Source of the DNA: Caprella mutica
Lineage: Eukaryota > Arthropoda > Malacostraca > Amphipoda > Caprellidae
NCBI GenBank assembly: GCA_947561585.1
Contig: CANNZV010001606.1
Span: 143,564-207,563 of the forward strand
DNA: 64,000 nt
Direction of reading: 5' to 3'
Each line of letters opens with the position of its first letter. The first letter of the stretch is position 1. The position numbers and the translations under genes are program-made. Below the pieces are notes generated by a model. The model was not told the origin of the DNA. It made no database searches and saw nothing but the letters and a program-made list of their open reading frames with translations. Below are positions 53,172 to 64,000 of this stretch, one piece after another.

Positions 53172-56100
53172 TTCGTCAATCAATAATATTCATAGTGGTA
53201 CAAATGTGTACCAATAAATTCTCAACATCTTGATATTCATTGCATCATTTTTTTTTACTTTTATAATTAATATTTCATTGAAAATAATAGTTTCAATGAA
53301 TGCGACATTCAGTAAATAAATATTCAATAGATATATATATTCAATAAAAATTATTTTACGGGAAAAAAACCTGTGATATCAGTGATGAGACACCCATGCA
53401 CCATCCTAGGAAAATTCGTGAACATGAATCATGTACCTATAAAACATTTGAATATTTCTGATTTACATTTACATTTACATTGTACAATACAAGACATATA
53501 GTGAACACTCACTTTTTGAGAACTGCTTTTTTCTCTTATTGTACTTCAATGCACCATCAAATATCTGAAACATTCGACCATGAAAATGAATAGCCTCAAA
53601 GATTTAAAATGATCACAGGTTTTGCTTTGAATAGAATTCCTTCTTCATTTTATCTCTGGAAAGTGCCTCAGTACCGCCAGAGTCTCTCCATCACTCCGCG
53701 TATGCTTCGCCAACTCCAGCAAAACTTTTCTTTGGTGTCACCGAGACGTGCTCCGGTTACAGGCAATGTAATTCACAAACTGAATTTGTTTTCGTAACCA
53801 TTATTAAACACGTATAGAAATGGAATATAACTTTGTTGATTATTGGACGCTAATATAAATTGAATAGTTTTGTAATTAATAGCTGCATGATGCGTCAGAT
53901 GCCTTATAAAGAATTAGCTTCGTTATGTAAAATAAAACATTTTATTTATACAAGTTTTGGCAGATTGAATTTTATAAAATAATTTTAAAAAAATCTGAAA
54001 ATAATTTCTTCACTAGACGCATCTCGTTTGGAAGTTAATATTCACTATGTGTAAAAATTATTCAAAAATTTGTGTATATCAAAAATATAGGTAGTTACTA
54101 GTTATGACGGATTAGTAAAGTCAGTTGGTATTCTATACATTTAATTATGACTTGTTTTTAACTGTTTCTAATTTTCAGATGATAACTGTATTAGCATTTT
54201 CAGTGGAATAGAATCATTCAACTTTAGGCCAATGGAAAGACAATACACGAGTTATCGAATGCGTTAAGGAGGCTGTAAAACTTTAAATGTTTAATAAAAT
54301 GTCATTGCTATAAGTATAAAGAAAAATCGAAGTTCTTGCCTTTAAGAGAAATACGGAAATTAAAAATCACCAATTAAAGAAGTTTATTCACATCAGCTAA
54401 GCAAATTTTCAATAGGCTGTTTAAATTCAAACTGTCTGAAATATATCAAAAGAGTTTAAATTCAAGCATATTATGACCTCCTTTATCACAAATGAACAGA
54501 GATAAAAGCGTTCTGTTATCTGATAAATACTTTCATAAATGGTTGCAAATGATATTTTCACAAATGAGTGTTGGGGTTCTCGTTAGTCGTACCATTTTTT
54601 GTATGGAGAACAGAGTTAAAAAGAGCTCGAAACAACAAAACACCACTTTTTGGCACAAAATTTTCTCCTGGTTTCGATCTCATAGTAATAACTTCTACCA
54701 AAAATGTACCTTCATGTAAATTAATGTTCTAATCCATTATTTATGGTTCGCCAAATTTCTCCTAACCTCCAAAAAAATCTGCAATTAACCATTTTCCACC
54801 AGCTTCAATCGACATGAACTGCACGGGAATTTTGTGGAATTATCGAAGCACATCTGTGTCGTATTTGAACAAAGAATATCTTGAACATATACAAGAAGTT
54901 GGATCGATTTGCAATCTCAGAGATGTCTACTTTACTGAAAAAATCATGTTTGATACAAATCTCGATTAAACCAAAATCGATGTCATAAAAAACGAAGATT
55001 ACAAAGAAAAAATCAGAGATAAAAACAAACAATTTTATTCTTAAAAGTTGCGAAGTTTCAATATAGGAAACAGAATAATTTTAATAAATTATAGTCCATA
55101 AATTTTGCTGGTAATATTTTGATAACTGAAATCTGAATAACAGAAAAATAAAAAACTGGAAAATAAAAAAATCTGAATTTTAAAATGAAAATCTAAATAC
55201 CAAAATGAACCGGATATTTATTTATGAAAATAAACAACAAAAAATATATAGTTATATATACTGTTCCAATATGTTGTAAAAGGTTGACTCATCAAATAAG
55301 AGAGTTTAGTTCTGACATCGTCTCATACAGTATGTACGAGAGGGAATTGCATCCAATTATATCCGCCTCCTAATTTGAGCTTTTGTGAGTCCTCAATTAT
55401 ATCGCTTCATCAGACTCCAATGTTCTATCAATGTATTCTGATTTGAAGAGAAAATTACAATTTGTTTAGATTTACAGAATCATGAATATTATTGTGCTGG
55501 CGAAAGTTATTAGCATTACAGGAAAAGAAATAGATAAAATAAATTCCCTATACGTACATTGTATTCGGAAACTTTGTACAAATGTATTTCGAAGGCATAA
55601 CTTAACTACTTATTCTGTATATAGCGAATTCCTTTTTGTAGAAAAGGGAATTTGGTAATTTTTAATAAATTCAATGCAAACCTGAGAAACAGTTCTTTTC
55701 TCCCATTGCTAATATGAGTGAGAACTACCAATATTATCCATAAATATGCTCTTCCACACAAAACTTGCTCAAAATTTCGAATACTAATTATATATTTTTT
55801 TCAAACTTAGAAAATGTTTTTTTTGGATTGTCCATTGTCCAAGTAATCAATATATCTATTCCATTTCTCCGTATGTAGTTTTCTACGGTAACTTAATTAT
55901 GGGTATACTTCTAAGCGACAAATTGATCCCATTTTCTTACTACATCAAGAATTTATACGATAGTCGATAGTATACGAAGTTACATACTTGGCACATGTGA
56001 TATTCATATTTTATAGATTTACGTATATATTTAGATATTAATAAACTCATCCTCTGAAATTTGGTCTGGAGTCAGATCAATTATGATATTCCAGAGCCTC

Positions 56101-56284
56101 AGCATTTTCTCGACACTTTTTTTAGGGACATACCACTACCAAGTAACAGAAGATTAATGATTCTGTTCCCAGCTCTATTAGATCATCAACTAGTTTGTAT
56201 GGCTTGCAGCACCCTTACATTCCTCGTATATTGAAGAATATGGTAATTTCTGAATATTTATTTGTAATATAACAACTACTATAA
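53172..56284. other. AT-rich stretch without recognised genes
   Basis: A less AT-rich patch at 53,650-53,770 gives a 62-codon frame without recognised domain. 55,115-55,215 repeats words such as 'aaatctgaat' and 'aactgaaa', possibly a worn foldback arm. Nothing else supported. Confidence 0.5.
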
Positions 56285-57141
56285 GGGGTCTAGAACAATT
56301 GGTCCACGGACAATTCGTCCACGGACATTTCGTCCAACGGACATTTCGTCCACGGACAATAATTCATCCACGGACATTTCGTCCACGAATTGCTTAATTT
56401 TGTATTTTAAAGTGTATATGGGATATATTTCACAATATTTTTCACTATTACAGTAATAGGCATGTATAAATATATAATAATATTAGGTATAGTGATTTAT
56501 TCCGGACAATTCCCTATGAACACAAAATAAAAAAGGTTTACCCTCCGATTAGTTATGAAATTAGACATGATAAACGGTTTGACTGTATATTTAAGTTATA
56601 TATCTCCTTTAATATTTTGCATAAATAATTAATGAGTTATGAGTATCCAAAATATGGATTATATCCAACAGTACATGTAGCATGGACGGTTTTACGTTTA
56701 AATAATTAAAGGCAGCACTAGAAAGTACCAATATATAACTAAATCTTTTATAACATAATTCATTATCAATCACTTGTTAAGTAGTATATTATATACTTAT
56801 ATCATGTATGAATTTTTATTCAATCACTGTTAAAAAATGTGTTATAAAAAAGTAATTTCTGTACCAATATCGCTTCTAATAACTTAATCTGAGTAATAAT
56901 ATTGATGTTTATTGTTATTTTGTCCACTATTTTCCATGTTTATATACTCTAATAACTTCAAGACATGCCTCGCTATTATTACAGATTTTATAAGACGATG
57001 GAATAATAAATGCGATTTTATATTGCAAAATATCTGTAAATAATGTTCAATATAAATTATATACACATTATAAACATAACACAAAATAAAGCATTTCGTG
57101 GGCGAATTGTCCGTGGACGAAATGTCCGTGGCCGAATTGTC
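56285..57141. mobile_element. Foldback element FB4
   Basis: The left arm (56,285-56,394) starts GGGGTCTAGAACAATTGG and holds about six words of the type GGACATTTCGTCCAC / GGACAATTCGTCCAC. The right arm (57,091-57,141) has three inverted words (GGACGAAATGTCCGTGG, CGAATTGTC). Next to the words the sequence is again inverted ('cttaattttgtattttaaagtg' against 57,050-57,090). No clean target duplication was found and the right terminus seems worn. No transposase inside. The 66-codon minus-strand frame is not convincing. Confidence 0.75.
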
Positions 57142-60100
57142 TTAAATATCTAAATGTTTGTATTAGATATTACTTTTTGCTGAAATTCAAAAGTTAATGG
57201 TTAGAATCTTAGCATCCTAACACAAATAATCACCCCAAAAAAATTTCATCAACTCAACATATATTATCATATAAAAAGGAAAAAAATTAATTAATATTAA
57301 AATCATACACTATGAAATCAATGCACGTCATTTTTTTTCTTTGTACAAATTAAAAAAAATCAATACTATATCAGAAAAATTTCTTCTAAATATACTCTAT
57401 TCTCACCTTGAGAATTATTTCATATCACCTCTATCTCACAAGCTATTGTCTATAACCTTCTAGTTCGAGTTCTTATGTACCACTAATTCCTTCTGATTAT
57501 TATCAGTAGTTTTCTATCGCATTGCAAAGAAGATCAAATACACATTAATTGACATTATTGAAATATAACTCCCCTGGTAATGCCTCTCTCCTCCAGTTAA
57601 TCTGACGTACTTGCTTCCTTTTGCCTCTTGTGGGTTCATTGAGTGTTAAACTCTTCCCAATTTCTTAATTTGTAGAACTTTTGTTTTTCTTCTTAGTTAG
57701 TTGTTGATCTAGAGATTCACCTATGTATGTCCGGTATGTACAACTAATTTTTCGTTACTGTACCTTTGTAGATTTTTTCTGGTTTCACTGTTCATCAAAC
57801 TGTTTCTCTAATTGAACTGATTTATAACACTCAGTTTATTGTTTTCTTATTGTTTTAATCAGTGCACATTTACTTATTCACATTTTGCTATGAATATAAT
57901 GTTTGTATTTAGCCCGAAGTATTGCTTTAAAAGAATGACTGAATCACAATATCTGTTTGCCCGAATTTACAAATCCTGTTATCAGATATGCTCTCCGTGT
58001 TCACTCTTTATTACTCAATACTTCTCTAAAATTATCACGTGTTCACAAGTAAATTTTCTTCCACACCATACTGGTTTACCAATGTGATGACCTTTACTTG
58101 CTATCAGTCAGTTGGTGGGTATTTACTATAGTACTGTTTTACTTAGTACTTAAACGTGAATAGCCTAGTCTAATTCTGATTACTCTGAACTTGTATTAGT
58201 ATTAGGGTCCACACCCAAATACTAGCTCACTATACTATTGACTATATATCTTTTCTTTTCTCATAGATCTCTTTACTAATAAGTTAATACGAAAGGATAA
58301 TGGCAACACAAGATATAGTTTCTACACAACTGCACTTCAAGCACCCTATACTAAACAGTGTATTGCTAACAAGGTTAGCTGAGAGTAAATATGTTAGATG
58401 TTAATCGTAGGACTATCGGTGGCTGACTGATCTGGCATACTCAGACCCTAGTGACTTAGAGGTGAGAACTAATGTAATACGTTCATCACACTATCCCAAG
58501 GAGAAAGGATTCAATCCAAAGATATTGAGAGAACATTTCAGGAGAGAATGAATTATTTATGGGATATTCCGTTAATATGCTAGGAATAAATCACTCTTGC
58601 CTGGGATATGTAGGATACGTTTGCAAATTATGCCCAAGGATGTTTAGGCTCGTATAATAATTTCGTATAACAATTTTCGTACAAAAATGTTGTTTACAAA
58701 AAAAATATTTTTATATTTGAGGATGCTTGTTAAGGCTTCAGTGTAGCAAAGAATCTCGTTATATTATATTTCTGCTTCACACTTATTAATACTTAATCAA
58801 TAATTAAACGATTGCTGTGTACACACACCGAAATGAAAAGTATGGGTTAGCAACGACATATTTTAAGTTACTTTACATCTCAAAGATATTCCTAAAGATT
58901 TCTGCTTTCTAACAAACTATATTACTATTGAGGCAATGTGGATAAGTAATAGTTGGCAGGTGAAAAGCCACTGAATAGCATTGATATTATACATGTTGAA
59001 GTAAACTTACTGCATCTATTTAATGTACCTACTGTCTAATGTGTACCTACAATGGAATGTTACATAATGTATTATACATATTCGTTTGTGTTCTGTTAGT
59101 CTATACTCTATATGAATAGACTAACTATTATGTTTATTATTTCTTGTTAGCATTACGGAGTAAAGCGCCACCTAGCGGCCAGTCTCAGTTATGGTATATA
59201 ACTTACTTAAGGATGTACCATTGTTTTTACTATATACAATGTGGTTGTGCAGTGTGCACTTGCTCAGTGTTTCCCTAGCCCTCACGGAGGGATGTTGTGT
59301 GTGTTCCAATAAAGTTGACTGTTGCCAACTGTTTCATTCCAACCATATTCTCATTATATCATATACAATCAATTACGCAATTATGACTGCTGCAAACTCA
59401 ACAATACAATATATATTAGCTTAATAACCATACAGTTTCCATAATTATTTCTCGATTTTTCATGCCTCAGCTTCATTCAGGAAACAAATTTCTTTGAATT
59501 ATAAAAAAATATGGCTCTTCACCCAATTCCTATGACTTCATTATCTTCATGCCTGTTCATTCAATTCATGCACACATTCATCTACGCACATTGCCCATTC
59601 CCCGTTGGTTTCAACATCATTAATTATATTAAATTATACGCTGCAACTCAACAGAATATTGACTATTTAGAATAAGCTTCATAAATATAAAATCTGAACA
59701 GTTTTTCAAAATGCAAAATTAAGTTGAAACTATATTAATATTTTATACTATTTTATTTTCAGGAGACCAAAATATCCAACCAATAACAACACATCCATTA
59801 AAAATTTATTCAAAATAGTAGTTATAGCGACAAAATGAATCTAAATAATCACAATATAATTAGCATCACTTTCTATTTTCATCAAATGAATTACTTCACA
59901 TAATTCTCTGACAGTTTCAATTTGCCGGAGAAATTCACTGAGAGCGAATTGGGTAAATTTTTCGCTGAGTAAGCTTTAAGGAAATCCAATCTGAGAATTT
60001 AATTTCCAAGTTGTTTCTCAGAAATAGAAAGGGAATATCAGAAACAGAGTTGAGCTCGACAACCTAACACTGGTATGCATATTTACGTACAGTAATTCTC

Positions 60101-60781
60101 TGATTTAGAAATTTTTCCTTGCGATAAATTCTATGATAAATGATTTCAGTGATATTTATATATTATGGCTTTTTAAATCTTTGTAATCATATAAATTATA
60201 TCGAATGGAAAGAAGAACCATCTACTTATTCTCCACACGTATTGAGAATTTCCTCGATGAAGATACAATAAAAAGCGAATTACTTTTGATGATGGTTTGA
60301 ATTATTGGTTTCCTTCTGGGAAATCTTATGAAATTGAAAAAGAGAGCAAGGAAACAAAGATAAAATGTATCATACTTATTTTTTGTACAGCTTTCGAACA
60401 TTTTAAATTTCATTATCAACAAACTAATCTACGTAGATAATTCAAAATATAATATTCAAAACTTAAGAAATAATTTGGATACCAAAAATATAGTTAACAA
60501 GTTAGAAAATGTTGAACATGCTTGTATATTATGTGATGGTTACTATTTATGAATATATATAACCTATTGATTTCAATATACACAATTACACATACCACAC
60601 AGGTTTTAAATTTGTAAATTTATAATATTTCCTCATTAATTGGATACTTTAAATCTAAATAATGGCGACAAATTAAACTAAATAGATGGTCATTAATTCA
60701 TTAATTAATTGGGTTACATCTAATATACACTTACGCTAAGAAATTGTCATCTCACATAAGGATGGAAATTTAATTTCTTAG
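57142..60781. other. AT-rich stretch without recognised genes
   Basis: Nothing supported. Frames at 57,839-58,087 and 59,191-59,424 (up to 82 codons) have no motif or splice support. Confidence 0.5.
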
Positions 60782-60962
60782 CATAAGGGTACGTACACAC
60801 TACAAGCGGCGCGGAGCGCCACTAATGATGTTTAGCATTCGTATGCAGAGACGCTTGGCTGTTCACAATGCGAGCGGAGCGGCGCTACAAACAAATAACA
60901 TCATTAATGGCGCTAGGCTCCGCGCTGCTCTGCTCCGGTTCTAGTGTACACATACCCTTATG
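60782..60962. mobile_element. GC-rich MITE
   Basis: Inverted ends CATAAGGGTACGTACACACTA and TAGTGTACACATACCCTTATG (about 21 bp, two or three differences). The interior is GC-rich and self-complementary (AGCGGCGCGGAGCGCC near the left, GCTCCGCGCTGCTC near the right; AATGATGTT / AACATCATT). About 181 bp, non-coding. No clear target duplication. Confidence 0.75.
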
Positions 60963-61847
60963 GAACTATTAACTCATATCGCTCTTCTTCATCCATTTTT
61001 TTCATGAAATAATATTTGGGCTAGTATCTCTCCAGATTAGAATGATTACTACTAATACTGGTTACTAAGCGTGACTGATGAGTGATGATTGAAAGACATG
61101 CTTTCGTAAATTCACACCCTAATGTTAATACTCTGAAGACAACCATTCGAAGAGCATTTAATAACCTCGATATCATTGAAATAGAGATGAATTGTTCATA
61201 GTTTCGCCTGAGGAATTCAAACATTACCAAATAAACTAAGGGGGGATAATAATATATAATTGTGTTATTGATTGAGAGGATTCCATAAATAAATGTTCAA
61301 ATGATCCATTTCCATATTTTATAGAATGGGATATTTCGAAATATATGGAAAATAATTACCTCATGTGTTTTATTTTAAATTAGTAAAAATTCAGATGTTA
61401 ATAGTGGATATTGAATTATTCAAAAGTTTTACAAAAATTATAACAATGTTTTATTTTTTCGTCATTCTCCTTGCATTTCGTTTTATCAATTTTGATTGTG
61501 AGAGATATTATGTTATTAGAACATAAAAATAATTTAAATAAACATTTATATACGCATTTCTACGAAACAGTTTCGTTTACTGGTATTGCAATAATTAAAA
61601 AATAATTTAACGCAAGGTTAAAGAGAGAATTTGGAGGTCTTTAATGAGAATATTAGGCAATAGATGCAAAGATCTTCTTTAAAATATTTCAATATGAAAA
61701 AAAATAGAGAGTTAATTCCGAAAAACCCTCGAGAACATGTATATTTGTTCACTCATGGCTCTTTTCGCTTTTTGGTTGGAAAGTTTCGAATGTTCAAATC
61801 TTTGTGTAACAGTAAAAACTCACAATATCATTAATTTTGTATTCATG
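60963..61847. other. AT-rich stretch
   Basis: Nothing recognised. Confidence 0.5.
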
Positions 61848-61856
61848 AGTCTCACT

Positions 61857-63129
61857 GGGATCCGGGAAATTAATCGAAAGCAATTGATCGAAAGGAAAAT
61901 TGAGCGAACAACAATTGATCGAATGGAGAATTGATCGAACCAAATCGAAAATGATAATTGATCGATTTAGCTACACAAACTGACGATGATAACTAAAACC
62001 ATGGATTACCAGAGAAACTTACTAGCAATAAATAACAGTTAGTAGATCTTGTTACCAAGATTTTTAAATAATGATGATAATTTATATAATATTTTATAAT
62101 AATTTATATTTAATATTTCTTCAATCAACTGTATAGCTTTAACAGATAATTATATGCTGTGAAATATATTATAATTTCGAAAACTTTAATTTTCTTAGTT
62201 CTTGAATCTATATGATTCTAGATAACTTGTGAAATGAAAGTTAAATTATTAATTAATTACTTTAATGTTGGTTTAATGCCTATTTCGGAATCAAAAGCCG
62301 TATCATCAACTTCAAAAGAAAATTAAATACAAAGAATAGGAAGAAGTAGTCATAAGGGAAAGTGGCTCCATGAACAAAGTCACTTAACACCGTCGGTGAC
62401 AATGCTCATGGGTGCAGAGAAGCTACTCCGTGAATGCAGTCACTTACCAAGGAACCGGACGAAAAGGGGCACAAGCACCGTTTGATGCACTCACAGATGA
62501 GTGATAGTAAGTGAAGTAAATGAAGTCTACGAGCATATCTAACATAAAATCTAGGACCTTGTAGTATGAAGAGCATAATTATAGCACTATCCTCCAAAAC
62601 TGAAAGCATCGTTAAAAAATTGGTAAACGTGGTAAAGAAAGAAAAAAAACCCTTCTCTTCCATTTACGACAGACAGCTTCAGGATAGAGCACCTGGGGTC
62701 ATCCAGTTAGAAGAGGAGAATAAAGATGTGATAGTAAATGAAGAGCAAAAACAAAAGTCATATTTATTAAACGATAAGTCTTGAGGAAGTACATTGTTGG
62801 TTAAAAACTGTATGGAAAGACAATATAAATAATAGATAAGTACATATAAAATAACACAGGATAAGGATACATCTAGTATTAAATTATGTAAAATACTAAA
62901 ATTGAAAATAATCTGCAACTTTTGTTTTATTGTATACACGTAATTATATTTTCTTTATTTTTATAGTAGCTGATCTATTCGATCAATTTTTTCTCGATCT
63001 ATTGATGTGCGATCGAAATTTCCATTCGACCAATTTTCCTTTCAATCAAGTTTCCATTCGATCAATTTTTCATTCGATCAATTGTTTTCGATAAATTGCC
63101 AATTGCTTTCGATAAATTTTCCTAGACCC
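61857..63129. mobile_element. Foldback element FB5
   Basis: The left end GGGATCCGGGAAATTAATCG and the right end, read inward on the other strand, GGGTCTAGGAAAATTTATCG form the termini. The left arm (61,857-61,970) carries about seven words like AATTGATCGAAAGG; the right arm (62,980-63,129) carries the same inverted (TTCGATCAATTTT). Direct repeats AGTCTCACT (61,848-61,856) and AGTCTAACT (63,130-63,138) differ at one position. The interior contains core copy 4 (62,305-62,456) and a charged 72-codon frame (62,566-62,784) without recognised family. No transposase. Confidence 0.85.
62305..62456 (+). repeat. Dispersed core repeat, copy 4 (inside FB5)
   Basis: AAAGTGGCTCCATGAACAAA, GGTGACAATGCTCATGGGTG and GTGAATGCAGTCACTTACC match copy 1 in FB1. 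On the minus strand it holds a donor-like CTTGGTAAGTG, kept in copy 2 as well. The extension to about 62,480 (GGACGAAAAGGGGCAC) is matched by copy 2 only. Confidence 0.75.
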
Positions 63130-63138
63130 AGTCTAACT

Positions 63139-64000
63139 GACCATACCTATTCATATAAATCTATATTTGACTAGAATATATATATTCTAGAATTTGATAC
63201 AACAATCTAATTGAATATATGTTGAATCACACATTCACTTCGAAATGGTACCTGCGTTGTCAAAACAAATATTGTTCGTTGCCAAAACAAATTACATAAA
63301 TCTGAATTTTATTTCATGAATGCATTTCGTTGAATAGTCTCTCGATGTTTTTTTGTATTTCAACTTAACATGTATTTCGGTGACAAATTTATTTTATCTT
63401 AACTAGTTTTTCAGTGCTATTTTTGGACTATTATTTCATTAATTATATATTTACATATTATTATAGAGCAGCATTATTTTTACGATGAATAGTCGAAATG
63501 GTGAAGTATATTTTCACCATCCTCTATATAGTTGAGATGTTATTTGGACATTTTTCTTCGCCATGAAAAGCTAATTGAATAAATTGCACAGAACTCCTAC
63601 AAATTGTCTGGAGCAATTTGTAGTAAATTGTTTAGAAACTGTTTGGATGTGTCAAGTTCTATGTGAACTGATGAAGATATATAAGATGTATATTTATTAC
63701 GAAAATTGAAATTGTCTCAATTTGAAATCTTTGAGCTACTTATTAGGAACACAAGAAAATTGAAGAATTCTTTATTAGAATGTTTGAAATATATGAAAAG
63801 TATAGTAAGATGGATATGATTGGCTAAGAGGAAATACCTTTTTCAGGGCCCTTCATGACTTAGTCATCAGGATTTACAGTAGAATTTCTCTATAATTGAA
63901 TCCTGTATAGTGAATGTAATGCCTGGAGTGAGTAGCATAGCCTATATTGTGTACACGTTATATTTAGTCAATCATGAACGGGAATCCGATTTAGAAAACT
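63139..64000. other. AT-rich stretch to the window end
   Basis: Nothing recognised. Confidence 0.5.

Noticed and set aside
60782..60962. CpG-island promoter at 60.8 kb
   Set aside because: The GC-rich block is bounded by inverted repeats and is self-complementary, so a MITE explains it better; no exon follows.

Overview
The window is strongly AT-rich eukaryotic nuclear DNA. It looks like an arthropod genome, most likely an insect: it carries a piggyBac element, a CR1/L2/Jockey-like non-LTR retrotransposon, a mariner relic, many short inverted-repeat elements and large minisatellite arrays, with no operons or dense coding. The species cannot be named from the sequence. No complete cellular gene is visible. 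The only host-gene evidence is a set of candidate exons on the + strand between 24,577 and 26,094; nearly everything else recognisable is mobile or repetitive DNA.

Layout. 1-2,335: AT-rich, with one perfect hairpin. 2,345-3,220: foldback element FB1. 3,830-6,010: an old tandem duplication of about 1.2 kb. 6,020-14,930: no gene recognised. 14,935-15,265: a GC-rich patch made of one short word in both orientations. 18,650-20,320: a nest of small inverted-repeat elements. 21,235-25,430: three minisatellite arrays (periods 24/20, 23 and 22 bp) around a short coding exon. 25,567-27,209: candidate exon pieces broken by a C/G-homopolymer hairpin element, then two more MITE-like elements. 30,530-35,575: a nearly full-length non-LTR retrotransposon with ORF1, a long uninterrupted middle frame, and an endonuclease/reverse-transcriptase ORF2 broken by one frameshift near its end. 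41,150-42,641: relics of a Ty3/gypsy-like reverse transcriptase and an unidentified decayed minus-strand coding sequence. 46,412-49,070: foldback element FB3 containing a mariner relic. 49,707-53,162: FB2, containing an apparently intact piggyBac with a 573-codon transposase. 56,285-57,141: FB4. 60,782-60,962: a GC-rich MITE. 61,857-63,129: FB5.

The most interesting system is the set of five foldback elements. Each arm is a run of roughly 14-17 bp words; the words differ from family to family (ACAATTGCCACCCG, AATTTGCCGAAAAC, GGACATTTCGTCCA, AATTGATCGAAAGG), yet the ends share a motif close to GGGNCTAGGACAATT. Three elements are flanked by direct repeats of 9 bp, exact or with one mismatch. 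That matches the Drosophila FB type (tandemly repeated inverted arms, 9-bp target duplication; FB/NOF is placed with Mutator-like elements). Two elements with different words share an internal core, which also occurs alone at two other places. This suggests one lineage whose arm words are rewritten and homogenised while termini and core persist.

Second in interest are the minisatellites, where sequence changes accumulate in one direction along the array, and the stop-free 262-codon stretch between ORF1 and ORF2 of the retrotransposon.
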